NCBI RefSeq assembly: GCF_037176765.1
Contig: NC_090022.1
Coordinates: 49,849,209 to 49,913,208, forward strand
DNA from: Anolis sagrei
Lineage: Eukaryota > Chordata > Lepidosauria > Squamata > Anolidae
Reading direction: 5' to 3'
Length of the DNA: 64,000 bases
Shown here: piece after piece, positions 20,740-31,566 of the stretch
Layout of the letters: the number at the start of each line of letters is the position of its first letter
Numbering within the stretch: position 1 is the stretch's first letter
Notes under the pieces: model-generated
Told to the model about the DNA's origin: nothing
What the model saw: only the letters and a program-made list of their open reading frames with translations
The model's database searches: none
Position numbers and translations under genes: made by a program

Positions 20740-23700
20740 CTGAAAGGATAATGTTATTGTTGTTTAAAATACATCTTTATAGTCATTAGACAATTTGGGA
20801 AAGGTTGGAAAATTTCCTCTTAATTTTTTCCATGTTGTACGTAGTGCTTCCTCTGCCTTAAGCTTGCTAACTTAATTTTTCTTAGAGAATGGTCAAAATA
20901 TCTTGACATCATTTAGACTGCTAACAGTCTTCCATCTTTTGGTTTTTGGCTTGTTGGTTCAGAGGCGAAGTAAAATTATCAGAATAATACATAGTATTCC
21001 AGATGTGGCTGTAATATAGTTTGGAGATCATATCTCCAAACCGAATTGCAAACAAATTTTGATCATATTTTGATTACAAGGAACAGTTTAGGTAGATTTG
21101 CAATTATCTTAAGACTTAGTCAGATAACTTTGAAAATCATATCAGTAAAATGGGATATTTGCATGTTTCGCCCAAGTTAAACAAGATGGCAAGCACTCAA
21201 AATATTAATAGAGAGCATTAAAAAAATCATCTACTTACGGCACAGGTTTGAAAGTACACGATCTCTGCAAGTGCAAAGTATGGTGTTCTTCTAGTTTTAC
21301 TCAACGTATTGCCCTAATATTTTCAAATTTACAGTTCTGTCCAAAGAATATTATTTGGAAATGCTGAAACCAATGGAATAGCCTCTAGGTAGTACAGTCT
21401 AGTACCTTTTGTATTTAAAATTATAGCTATCTAGTCAGATTTTAAATGTATTTTAAATTGTTTTAATGGTTTTAGTTATTCTATTTTAATGTTTATAGTC
21501 TTTAAGTTTTAAATTGTATTGTATTCTTTTAACCACTCTTTAGAGCTTTGAGCCTCTTTCAGAGAAAAAGCAGAATATAATGATGATGATGATGATGTAA
21601 TAATTATTTACTTGACTGTGCTTCTTTGTTGCCCAACAACAGGTTATCTGGGTAGGAAATTTTTATAAATCCAAAATAATAGACAAAAACAAAAACAGGA
21701 GTATCATAGGTCCACTTATTACTTGGACACATTAAATCGGGTTTCATTTAAATATGAAGAGCTTTAAATTTCATGGAATTACTCTGGAGGAGATGATTTA
21801 TATGGTCAGTGTGCACCACAAATTGCACTAGAGGCCAAGAATCATGCTTGAAGTCTAGAAAGACTACTTCTCTAGGAATTTTTTATAAATCCTCCAGAGA
21901 AATCATATGGTATGCTTTGGCTGGAAGCCCAAGAATTCATTTATTGGGTTCCAGGTTATGCAAAAAAATGTAATATACGAAAAGTCTTGGAACAGATTGC
22001 TTGGATAATATGCAGCCTACTGTATATCATAAAAAACAAGTAGGAAGCAGGAACAAGCCAATATAATAAATTCAATTAAAGCATACTGAAAAGTATATCC
22101 TGTTTGACTCTGGATTATTCACATGTGAAGATACACCAGGCTTAAATCTCTGATGGGTAAAAGTACAAAGGATGCCACAAGTTGTACAAAAAGCAACTTG
22201 TGGTTGTGGTTGTTGCCTGCATCAAGAGAAATTTCCCTTTGCAGTTTCAGTCATTGCTTTATTGCTGCTATAGTATCTCTATTGCATGGATATTTAATCT
22301 CACTGCTCCAGGGTAGTATGTTCAAAATGTGTTAAGTAAAGCATAAGTTGTCATTTCTTTATCTGACAATATTCTACGGATTGAACTTCTTAAATTCTTA
22401 AGAGCCCTGGTTTAGAACATTTTACCTTTATTGTCCTCCGCCAGTATGTCTTCCAGAAATTTCTCCAGCATTTGCTCACACTCTTTGTACTGAGCTTCTG
22501 AGATTTGCATGCCAATTTCAAAGGGAACGGTAAACTAAGGAATATGGCAGAACATGAAGATTATTTGTGAACTTTGTTGACTGGTTTCATTTAATTTTAA
22601 AGAACAGTGCTACTGGGAAATTAGAATTGAGAATTACCAAAATGTCAAGATTGGTTTAATAGTAGTGGGTGCTCCATCTGAGAAACTAATTAAAGAATTA
22701 GAAATGGGGAAATATGTATTCAAACCTCAGTTTTTATTACATATGCCCAGAAATAAACATTAATAATCAGCTGCATTTCTTTTTGATTTTTTGAGAGTAT
22801 ACTGATGACTATAACACAGGTTTAGCATATCTTATTCGTTAAGGTTAGATCGTTGGTTATTTTGTCTAATAATAAGTTTAAAGTTAAGTCACTTATATAT
22901 TGTTAGTTGTGATCGGTTTTGATGTAATTTGTATGTTTTTTTCCTGTTGTCATTGAATATTTGCCATATATGTTGGAAATCGCCGTGAGTTCCTTTTGAG
23001 AGATAGGACAGATTATTTGAAATTCCGAAATACTCCAAAATTATCCACATGAGTGACTGAAATAGTGAAATCTTTGTTTTCTAGTGGCTCAATGTACAAA
23101 ATCTTGGCTTCATGCACACAATTATTTAAAATATTGTGTGTAAAATCCCCTTCAAACTATATGAAAAAGAAATGGATTTCATGTTTAGACTTGGATCCCA
23201 CCTCCAAAATATCCTGTTATGTAGATATAGGCAAATGAAAATACTCGTAAATTTACAAAAATCTGAAATCCAAAACACCTCTGGTCCTATTCATTTCGGA
23301 TAAGGGATACTCGACCCATATGAGCCATAGTGGAGCAGACCAGAGGCTTCTCTACATCAGCATTCATCCATCCAGCTGCCAATCAGTTACTGATGGAAAA
23401 CCCACAAGCAAGAGCATAAGCTGCCTATCAATTTATGGTAATCCCATTCATTTCACAGGGCTTTCTTCAACAAGGAATACTCAGAGGTGGTTTTCCCATA
23501 TTGTTCCTCTGAAATATAGCCTACAGCACATGGTATTCATTGGTTGTTCTTCATTCAAGTACTAAGGGGAGCTGAGCCTGCTAAGCTTTCAAGATTAGTT
23601 GGGATCTTTGGGCACATTACATGAAACCATACTGCTTGCAATGTTTAAGGCGATATATAGCCACCCAAACTTCAATTTTAATTTTAAAGTCATCCAAATT

Positions 23701-25081
23701 GGCAGTCATAACTGTGACAATTGATTCCACACTTCAACCATAAAGTCTGTGAACTGTCTTTTCTTATTCTAAATCTCCAGCCACCCTTTGAGAAGATCCA
23801 GGGGCCTCTTCATCTACTTTCTCCACATCATATATAATTTTCACATTTTTGTCATGTCTTCCCTTACTTGACTTTATTATAAGGCAAAGAAAGCTTATAA
23901 TCTTTCCTTGTGGGTTCTTGCTCTAGCTCTTGAATTACCTTTCTAACCTTTCTACCCTGAAGGAACCATTGAAGTGATTCCCAAGTCTCAAGGAACTCTT
24001 GCATGCACATTGTTAAATCCACAACTAAAAGAAAACATTTGACCTGAATATTGTATAACGTACTTAGCCAAGTATAGTTAAATAAGTAATGTTTCCTGGC
24101 ACGACCTCTCAAACCTGATGGAAACATCATTCAACTGACAAAAGAAACTTACTTCTCTGCATGTAGCTGGTGCTTGGTAAAGTAGGCTTAGAAGAGAGTT
24201 AGGATCATGCTAGTAATGTAAAAATTCTGACTAAGAAGCAATTGTGACTACAAAGCAGTTAGAAATGAGTATGTCTAGGTAAATGTTTCATATTAATAGT
24301 TGCTACAAAGGGTATATCTTAATTATAGAATCAATGCTGTTTGATGCCATTGCAATTCCTTGGCTCAATGCTATGGACTCCTGTTATGGATTTGTAGTTT
24401 GGTAAGGCATCTGAACTCTGGCAGAGAAGGCTAAAGAACTTGTAAAACTACAAGTCTCTAGATTCCATAGCATTAAGCCATGACAGGTGACGTGGTATCA
24501 AACTATTACTTCTGCAGTGTACATGCACCCTTCATCACAATTTTCTCACTATTTCCAAAATTGTAATTTCCTAGTTTTAGTTTTTTTTATTGCAGACATT
24601 CTCACATTATGGTAAATATCTATCATCTGTTAACTAAGTTCTTGTCTAAAATGCTCTTTAATCAAGGAACTCATATTCAGTTCTCCTCAGCTTAAATTGT
24701 TCATGGAATTTAATTTCAGATACATAGATAGCTAAAAGTGGGAAAGAGATGCACAAAAAGTTACCTTTATTTCCATTTCATTCCTGTTTTCCTTAACCTC
24801 ATTTCCATGGACATCCAAAGCCACTTCTGCATCTCGGCGATGGAATTTTGTTACAGATTTCTGGTAGACTTTTCGCTGCTAGGAAAAAAAGAAACAAATG
24901 TAAGTTCTATGACAAATTATTATCTGTCTAGAGTAAAAACCTTTCGATCATTCCAGTGAAGAGAAGATACCTGTGTCTTTGGTTGTTCTGGACTCAAAAA
25001 GCTGGAACCAGCAACAGTGGTCTCTATCCAAAGTGAACAGACAAGGAGTGTTCCTACTATTATGCTTCGGATAAACATCAT
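20720..25081 (-). CDS. GHRL: GHRL, preproghrelin (four coding exons)
   Basis: Precursor of ghrelin, the stomach hormone that stimulates growth-hormone release and feeding through GHSR. Coding exons on the minus strand are 24971-25081, 24765-24878, 22426-22534 and 20720-20739. The sum is 354 nt, giving 117 aa, the same length as human. Residues 1-24 form a signal peptide (MMFIRSIIVGTLLVCSLW...TTVA). The mature peptide begins GSSFLSPEQPKTQ. Ser3, the acylation site used by ghrelin O-acyltransferase, sits in the invariant GSSF. An RR pair after His26 implies a 26-residue hormone, as in chicken. The obestatin-like region FTVPFEIGMQISEAQY follows. The first three exons are near-certain by homology; the tiny last exon is inferred from phase, acceptor and length. 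The order TATDN2-GHRL-SEC13 agrees with the human locus. Confidence 0.93.
22426..22534 (-). CDS. GHRL: GHRL coding exon 3 (obestatin-like region)
   Basis: Residues 76-111 plus one base. It begins FTVPFEIGMQIS and ends LEDILAEDNK. Chicken has FNVPFEIGVKI at the same place. Acceptor CCTTAG, donor GTAAAA. Confidence 0.92.
22880..23030 (+). mobile_element. L2-type 3' remnant
   Basis: The pattern 'gtcattgaatatttgccatatatgttggaaatcgccgtgagt...gacagattatttgaa' parallels the L2 3' end at 3560-3640. It is in GHRL intron 2. Confidence 0.45.
23425..23610 (-). mobile_element. 5S rRNA-derived SINE (5S-Sauria type)
   Basis: The minus strand begins with a decayed 5S rRNA internal region (cttgaaagcttagcaggctc ... 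ccttagtacttgaatgaaga), then a SINE body (aaccacctctgagtattcc). It is not a functional 5S gene: the head is truncated and mutated. Confidence 0.7.
24309..24532. mobile_element. Palindromic MITE ('atagaatcaatgc' family)
   Basis: The two arms are inverted copies (gctcaatgctatgg... and ...ccatagcattaagc), with the central 'ggcagagaaggctaaagaac' spacer typical of this family. It lies in GHRL intron 2. Confidence 0.7.
24765..24878 (-). CDS. GHRL: GHRL coding exon 2
   Basis: Residues 38-75, starting at Gln14 of the mature peptide (QRKVYQKSVTKFHRR). The acceptor is TAGCAG, so splicing three bases further in (exon from 24875) would remove this Gln. Donor AAG|GTAACT. Confidence 0.93.
24971..25081 (-). 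CDS. GHRL: GHRL coding exon 1 (signal peptide and acylation site)
   Basis: Residues 1-37. Two ATGs in tandem (25081-25079 and 25078-25076) could each start; the first is annotated. The exon ends at ...PKTQ before GTATCT. A possible acceptor (GTGTGTTACAG) places the exon's 5' edge at 25116, in keeping with a non-coding upstream exon as in mammals. Confidence 0.94.
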
Positions 25082-25458
25082 TATCTTCCAAAATGCCTCA
25101 GAGATAGACTATTAGCCTGTAACACACACAATGTAGTATACATTAAAACCATAGTGTTTTCTAAAATCTTTTAATACTTTGTATCTTGCACTAATTATTT
25201 TGGCAAACTGGGTTTAACAATGACAGAATCCATAGGAATTCTATTACACCATTACTGTGTTTGTCATAGTGAGTTGATACATCAACAAAAATCATGCTTG
25301 TATTGAGAAGCAACTGAATAATCCTATTACCGTAATACAAATGAGGGTCAATTGTACAAAACTAATAAATACAAAATGCACATTATACTTGGAGGAGAAC
25401 ATGGGGCTTGGAGAGAGAACATTTGCAGTAATTATTAAGATAGCTTCCATCTCATTTG

Positions 25459-25657
25459 GGGCGCATCTGCATAGTAGATTTAATACCACCTTAACTACCC
25501 TGGCTCAATACTATGAAATCTTGGGATTTGTAGTTTGGTGAAGTACCAGAGAAGGCTAAATACCGTAAAACTACAACTTCCAGGGTTCTACAGCATTGAG
25601 CCAGAGTAGTTCAAGTGATATTAAACTGTATTAATTCCACAGTGTAGACACACCCCT
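25459..25657. mobile_element. Palindromic MITE ('gtagatttaatacc' family)
   Basis: Inverted arms (ggctcaatactatgaaatct and complement near 25585-25610) with ends gcgcatctgcatagtag and cagtgtagacacacccc. It lies upstream of GHRL. Confidence 0.7.
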
Positions 25658-25659
25658 AG

Positions 25660-26405
25660 ATGTCTTCTGTGTTCAATAGGCTGAGAAACATCCTGTAAAA
25701 TAAATAATTTATTTTTGAGTTGCTTCTGAATACATTTCAGTCTCAAACTCTGGCAAGTACTTAATGTAACTCTCATATATATTCATACACATAAGTATCT
25801 GCTTATTATGTTAAGCGGAGAAGCAAAGCTAAGAAAGATCAGGAGTGGGGAAATAAGCGGAAATAAATCTGGAAAGGTTTCTTACCCAGTATTTTCTGTG
25901 CAAGTTGGTAAAGCTGGTGCAGCAAGCTCTATCTATATAGTAGATGGGAGTGTCTGCTTTGTAAACGTAATGCTTCACAGTCCAAGTGGTATTGTGCATT
26001 CCTTGGAAACATATTCTAATGACGTAAAAGGTTTTTTAAAAAAATTATGCATCAGTTTGAAGAATGTAATAGAGGGTGTAATGGGACTTTTGAATGGTTG
26101 AAAGGGTTTTCCCTTTTACTAGAGTATCTTGTTGGATGGAAAGATAACACAGATTAATCCCTCTATGCTGTGTGCTTGTTGCTATCCTTCCTAAATGTGA
26201 AGTACTTGTTGATGATCATTAAGAAAAAACCCCCCACCAAACTTTTATTTTGAGAGGAAAATTTGTTGAGAAAAGTTCTTGCTTAGAATTTTAATAAGAT
26301 TGTTTTATTTTCTTTCATGTCACTGTCCATTGCTACTAAGCACTATAATGATGGGATGAAAAGGCAGAAGGGCAACTAGGAGCAAATTTGGACATTGTAA
26401 CACAT
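25660..26405. other. Intergenic, no recognised feature
   Basis: Moderately AT-rich DNA. A 97-codon plus-strand frame at 25808-26101 has no motif I recognise, no splice context and no regulatory support. Confidence 0.5.
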
Positions 26406-26408
26406 GCT

Positions 26409-26738
26409 TAGGCCCCCTGGTAGCACAGCGGGTTAAACCGCTGAGCTGCGGAACTTGTTGACTGAAAGGTTGGTGGTTCGAATCCAGGGAGTGGGGTGAG
26501 CTCCCACTGTTAGGCCCAGCTTCTGTTGACATAGCAGTTTGAAAATGTGCAAATGTGAGTAGATCAATAGTTACATCTTGACATGAAGGTAACAGCGCTC
26601 CATGCAGTCATAATGGCCACATGGCTTTGGAGGTGTCTATGAACAATGCCGGTTCTTCGGCTTAGAAATGGAGATGAGCATCACCCCCTAGAGTTGGACA
26701 CAACTAGACTTCATGTCAGGGGAAACCTTTACCTTTAA
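26409..26738 (+). mobile_element. Sauria-type tRNA SINE with BovB-like tail
   Basis: The head carries TGGTAGCACAGCGGG and a B-box GGTTCGAATCC. The 3' end 'gttggacacaactagacttc' and 'ccttttacctt'-like run is the BovB/RTE-type tail of squamate SINEs. It is full length. Confidence 0.85.
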
Positions 26739-26783
26739 CACATGCTTTGATGACATCCAATTTGTACTAGTGTAACATACTCA

Positions 26784-27232
26784 ATGGGTGGCACAATGGG
26801 TTAAACCCTTGTGCTGCTGAATTCCTGACCTGAAGGTTGGCTGAACTGCCAACTTGAAGGTTGGCAGTTTGAATCCACGAGACGGGTGAGCTCCCATCTG
26901 TCAATTCCAGCTCCTGCCTACCTAGCAGTTTGAAAACATGCAAATGTGAGTAGATAAATAGGTACCGCTTTGACAGGAAAAGGCAAAGATATGCTCCAAG
27001 GAATCTTGCCGTCCACACAACCAGGTGGCAAAGCAGCCTCCTCAGCTTGAAAATGGAGAAAGCACCTCCCCAGAGCCAGAGATGAGCACAGCCTCCAAAA
27101 GCCAGAAATATAAGGAGAAGCCTCTGTCTTTGTTTGTGTTTTGTGTCTCATTGTATACTATTGTGAAGGCATTATGCTGTAATCCGCTCCAAATCTCCTA
27201 GGGAAGAAGGACAGAATATAAATAAAGTTTTT
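26784..27232 (+). mobile_element. tRNA SINE relative with different 3' end
   Basis: The head and body match the preceding SINE (gggtggcacaatgggttaaac, cagtttgaatcc, gcaaatgtgagtag). The 3' part instead runs into an L2-like tail (aaggcattatgctgtaatccgc ... aatataaataaag). It may be a composite of two elements. Confidence 0.6.
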
Positions 27233-27244
27233 TTCCAGACTTTG

Positions 27245-27440
27245 GGAAGGGTCAGATTCTACCTCTCCTCTCTCTCTTCTCGTCTTTTCTTTTGTCTTTT
27301 TGCTTCTATTCTCTCTTCTCTTCACATTTCTCTCTTCTCTTTAACCTCTCTCTTCTCTCCATATTTTTTCTCATTCTCTTGTCTTCTCTTTTTTATTTTT
27401 TCCTTTTCTTTTCTTCTCCTCTCTTCTCCTTCCTTCCCTA
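27245..27440. repeat. Pyrimidine-rich tract
   Basis: About 190 bases of CTCTT/TTCTC-rich sequence on the plus strand with no unit structure, directly after the SINE tail. Confidence 0.75.
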
Positions 27441-29335
27441 TTAGCCAAACTTTTACCGCCTTTGCACTTTAAATGCAGTTTGCAACAACAGATGTAAAGC
27501 CAAGAGTAAGACAGAAAGTGAAAAGAAAGAAAGCATCTAAAAAAGCATGCTGAATGTGTCATCCTTCGATCATCTGTTCTCCTGTAAAAATACATCTTGC
27601 TGCCCTGGGTTCCTCTGACATTCTTTTCAAGCAATTTATAATGTGGTGCAATCAAAACACTAGCCCATGAAAAGCTTTCCAGCTATGGAGGTATGTTTGT
27701 ACCTTTTGCTAGCATTTGTAGGACTTTCCTACTAGGCTCTGACCTTAAAAAAACAAGCATATGGCAAGGCAGATCGGATTCAGGGCTGATGATGGAAATT
27801 ATGGACAAAAAACTAACAGACAAGCCTGACCTTTTGTGATAATTGTGCTGTTACATTTTTAAAAACTCATATTGGTCTGGGTTACATGGACAAAGGGTCA
27901 ATATTTATCAGCTGAAAGCATCCATTTTTGCTCGACTGCTTATACAATTATTTGATCTGGAAGTATTATAGGAAAGGTGGGTCATGAAGTGAGGGTCATT
28001 TTTGTGTTGTTAGGAGTGATTACCAACCAAGATAAATCAATCCAGCAATTCCATGGTTCCCAAGAGGTTTCTACAAAATTAATTTCCTAGCCGCTTCTTT
28101 CAGTTTGTCTCAGTCTCAAGTATTATGTCCTTATTGAATCAGGAATGTTATGACTGTTCTGTTTGTATTCAAGCAAACATGTATTTCAACATTATATAGG
28201 AAAACTGTTCAATTCCTTGATAGGGACAAGTAATGCTAGTCCCATGATACAACTTTCTGTGGGTGGGATTTCTAATTTCCTTTGCAGGAAGGTCCATTTA
28301 GCTTATTTTTTTGTTGAATCTCCATCAACCAATTAACAGTCGTGTTCATTTGGTTTTTGAAAAATCAGCTTTTGGATAATACCTTTGTTAACATGAACCA
28401 AGATTCTAAATAACCTCAACTTCTCTCGAGCTTTACATCAACGGAGATGGTCTAAAAAGCATAGGATGGGAAGAAGAAACTGAAAAGATTTCAAATTAAG
28501 CCAATGCTGTAACTACAGTGTCTGCAGATTGAGTTGTGAATGAAGTGCTGGTGGATGGGCTTTGGAGTTTCAAGTTACATCTCACAATGTATGTTGGGGT
28601 AAAGAAGCAACGGCTGATTTCTGACAGACTTGAGATGTCTCTTGCCTTTGGGTAGAGAAAGAGAGATTCCTTACAGCAGCAAAAAACTGGCATAATGTAA
28701 AATAAACCATGTGTAGCTCATGTTTGATCAGCACTGGCACTGCCTTGCCAGAGAAAGAAAATATGCCACGCAGGTGAACAGTAAAGAACAAGTCGTTTAA
28801 TATTTGTAGTTCAGAACAACATATGTACAATGGGATCAATTGCATCAACTCACCTAATTTCCTTTATGAGAGATTTAAATTTGTCTTTCTTTGTCCATGT
28901 GGATAAATTCCTTTAGCAGCTAATTAAGCAAGAGAATACGCCAAACTCTGTCTCTCTCTTTCTTCTGTTAGCTTCTCTGAATATCTGCATAGCTCAAGCT
29001 TGAACAATGTGACAGTATCCAAAAGTCACAAGCATAGCCTGACAAATCAGCTTCATGCATCTTATTTTACAGTTCACACACACACATTAACTGATTCCTT
29101 GCATGCTCCAATACAAACAACTATGGCAGTCTCTATAGATTGAAAACTTGAGATCGAAAATTTAGGTCTTTGTTTAGTCAGTTCTTAAATGCACCAAAAT
29201 AATGGTCTTGCTCCTGGCTTTATTTTTACTGTTAATGGTTACTAGCTTTCATGTAGGTTTATATATTTAATATAGTTTACAGACATCCTAGGTACTGAAT
29301 GTATAAAGAGAAGTTATATATATTTAAAATAACAT
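27441..29335. other. Intergenic, no recognised gene
   Basis: No coding signal, RNA gene or clear repeat seen beyond ordinary AT-rich DNA. A GHRL distal regulatory role cannot be judged from sequence alone. Confidence 0.45.
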
Positions 29336-29596
29336 AATAATAATAATAATAATAATAATAATTATTATTATTATATTTGGTCGTGTCAGGAGCGACTTGA
29401 GAAACTGCAAGTCGCTTCTGGTGTGAGAGAATTGGCAGTCTGCAAGGACAGGGAACGCCAAGATGTTTTGATGTTTTTACCATCCTTGTGGGAGGCTTCT
29501 CTCATGTCCCCACATGGGGAGCTGGAGCTGATAGAGGGAGCTCATCCGTGCTCTCCCCGGATTCGAACCTGTGACCCACTGTGCCACCGGGGGCTC

Positions 29597-29644
<48 letters not shown>
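29336..29644 (-). mobile_element. tRNA-derived SINE between (AAT)n arrays
   Basis: The minus-strand SINE at 29378-29597 has a GAGCCCCCGGTGGCACAGTG head, B-box GGTTCGAATCC and a CCTGACACGACC tail. It is flanked by (ATA)n at 29336-29375 and 29597-29644, suggesting insertion into, or expansion from, its own tail. Confidence 0.8.
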
Positions 29645-29645
<1 letters not shown>

Positions 29646-29849
29646 GTTACCTGCCTCTCCTCATGACGTGAAATGTTTCAAGGACAACACAAACACCCAG
29701 CATTAATGGGGTCATCATAAATCAACATGCAACTCTGCAGTTACCTAAGATTGCAAACATTCCCAGGAAGTAAATCTCCTGTGTTGAAGGCATGGAAATA
29801 TTAATAGGAGTGTACCATACATGCCAAAATGATCAAAGGTGTCACATTG

Positions 29850-30145
29850 AGGGTGGGGGGGGGGGGCAAGATTGTTTTCTGTTGCTTTGGAGGCTAGGAC
29901 ACAGAGCAATAGATTCAAATTACAGGAAAAGATTCCACCGGAACATTAGGAAGAACTTTCTGACTGCAAACGCTGTTGAACAGTGGAACTCACTGCCTCT
30001 GAGTGTGAAGCTCCTTCTTTAGAGGCTTTTAAACAGAGGCTGGATGGCCCTCTCTTGGGAGTGCTTTGATCATGCTTTTCCTGTATGTCAGAGAGTTGGA
30101 CCAGAGGACCCTTGTACTCTTCTTACAACTCTGTGATTCCATCTT
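29850..30145 (+). mobile_element. CR1 LINE 3' fragment
   Basis: Matches the CR1 3' region: a frame with [11 protein letters not shown] and EQWNSLPLSV, then tggatggccctctcttggga and an actctgtgattcc end. Confidence 0.8.
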
Positions 30146-30311
30146 CAAATGAATTTATAAGCAATAAACTACATACTTTACTAGTTATGGCTTGGGAACG
30201 GTAGAGTACAGCAAAAGATTTCTGGGGGACACCTGTCCTGCTTCTGAATTTTATTCATCCTACCGCTACTCCGCACTGTCCCGTCCTTTCCTGGTACAAA
30301 GGTAACACAAT

Positions 30312-30640
30312 AAAGGTAAAGGTTTCCCCTTTACATTACGTCTACTGGTGTCCAACTCTGGGCGGGGGGGTGCTCGTCTCCATTTCTAAGCCGAAGAGCC
30401 GCCGTTGTCTGTAGACTCCTCCAAGGTCATGTGCCCAGCATGACTGTATGGAGTGCCGTTACCTTCCCGCAGAAGTAGTACCTATTGATCTACACACATT
30501 GGCATGTTATTTGAACTGCTAGGTTGGCAGAAGCTGGGGCTAACAGCAGGAGATCCCTGCACTCCCCGGATTCGAACCACCAATCTTTTGGTCAGCAAGT
30601 TCAGCAGCTCAGTGATTTAATCCACTGCACCATCTTGCTA
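30312..30640 (-). mobile_element. Sauria-type tRNA SINE
   Basis: Starts with the inverse BovB-like tail (aaaggtaaaggtttcccc) and ends in an inverse B-box (ggattcgaaccacc) and head. It lies just beyond the SEC13 3' end. Confidence 0.8.
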
Positions 30641-30838
30641 TTTCTTTTCTCTGCTAAGTGCTGAAACAACTCTATCCAATTTCTTGACCAGGTGGAACAC
30701 ATGTTAGTTAAGCATACAGGTAGATTAAAAAGGATTACAGGTACTTTTATGCCATGCCCAAACCATTTAGAAAGGACGCCCTGTGCCTGAAGTTTATTTA
30801 AACTGAAAGGACACCAAAGTACACAAAATGGGTTAAAG

Positions 30839-30844
30839 TTTATT
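30839..30844 (-). terminator. SEC13: SEC13 polyadenylation signal candidate
   Basis: AATAAA on the minus strand about 610 bases after the stop. A second AATAAA lies at 30793-30798. The 3' UTR between 30840 and 31455 has no repeat. Confidence 0.5.
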
Positions 30845-31455
30845 AGGTTTGCATTATTTTGGAAGTCAAATTTATAAATATTTCCATCATACACATGAAA
30901 GCAAACTGTAGGTTAAAGGTTACTTTGCATTCTTGGCTCCTACACCATATATAAACGGCAGCCTTCTCTCCTAAGGTCGAACTGTCTACTACATATTTGA
31001 TAGCTTCTTCCTTTCTCGTTGAAAGAGAAAATATTACAAAAAGGTTTATGTATGAGAAAACTGTAGAAAGTAGACATATCATTCTGAAAGAGAACTTTTA
31101 AGCCACAGAAAGCTAACTTTCTCTCCTTCTCGTGGAAGGCAGGAGTCAATTCAAAGCTCAACAAAGCTCTCCAGTAAAATTATCAAGGAATTAACCTGTA
31201 TTCTAAAAGAATTATACAGCAAAAAACCAACATATTGGATATCTCGCCATGTACAGTTTGCTTTAAATTTTACAAAGTGTCAATTAAAGTGAAATGTTAA
31301 GGTATATAGTTGGAATAAAAGCAACTATAGAATGTTCTTGGAGTTTTATTTTTCTGAGTCCCAGACTGAGGAAATCTGGTTTAATAAAAAAAGATAGTAA
31401 AAATCATGTCGATTTCCTTGGACTGAAAATTCTTGATCGTTGTTCATTCAATCTG

Positions 31456-31566
31456 TCACTGTTCATTCTGCTGCCCTTCCGTAATGGCAGATACTGCTCC
31501 TTGGCCCTTGTTCACATCGCTGATACAAGCCCATTGTCCATCTACCGATTCTTTCCATAAAGTTAC
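31456..31566 (-). CDS. SEC13: SEC13 coding exon 9
   Basis: Residues 285-320 and TGA at 31458-31456. It encodes [20 protein letters not shown] and the acidic tail. Confidence 0.94.
   Translation of the reverse strand, partial: VTLWKESVDGQWACISDVNKGQGAVSAITEGQQNEQ

Noticed and set aside
25808-26101. 97-codon frame upstream of GHRL
   Set aside because: No homology seen; chance length in this base composition.
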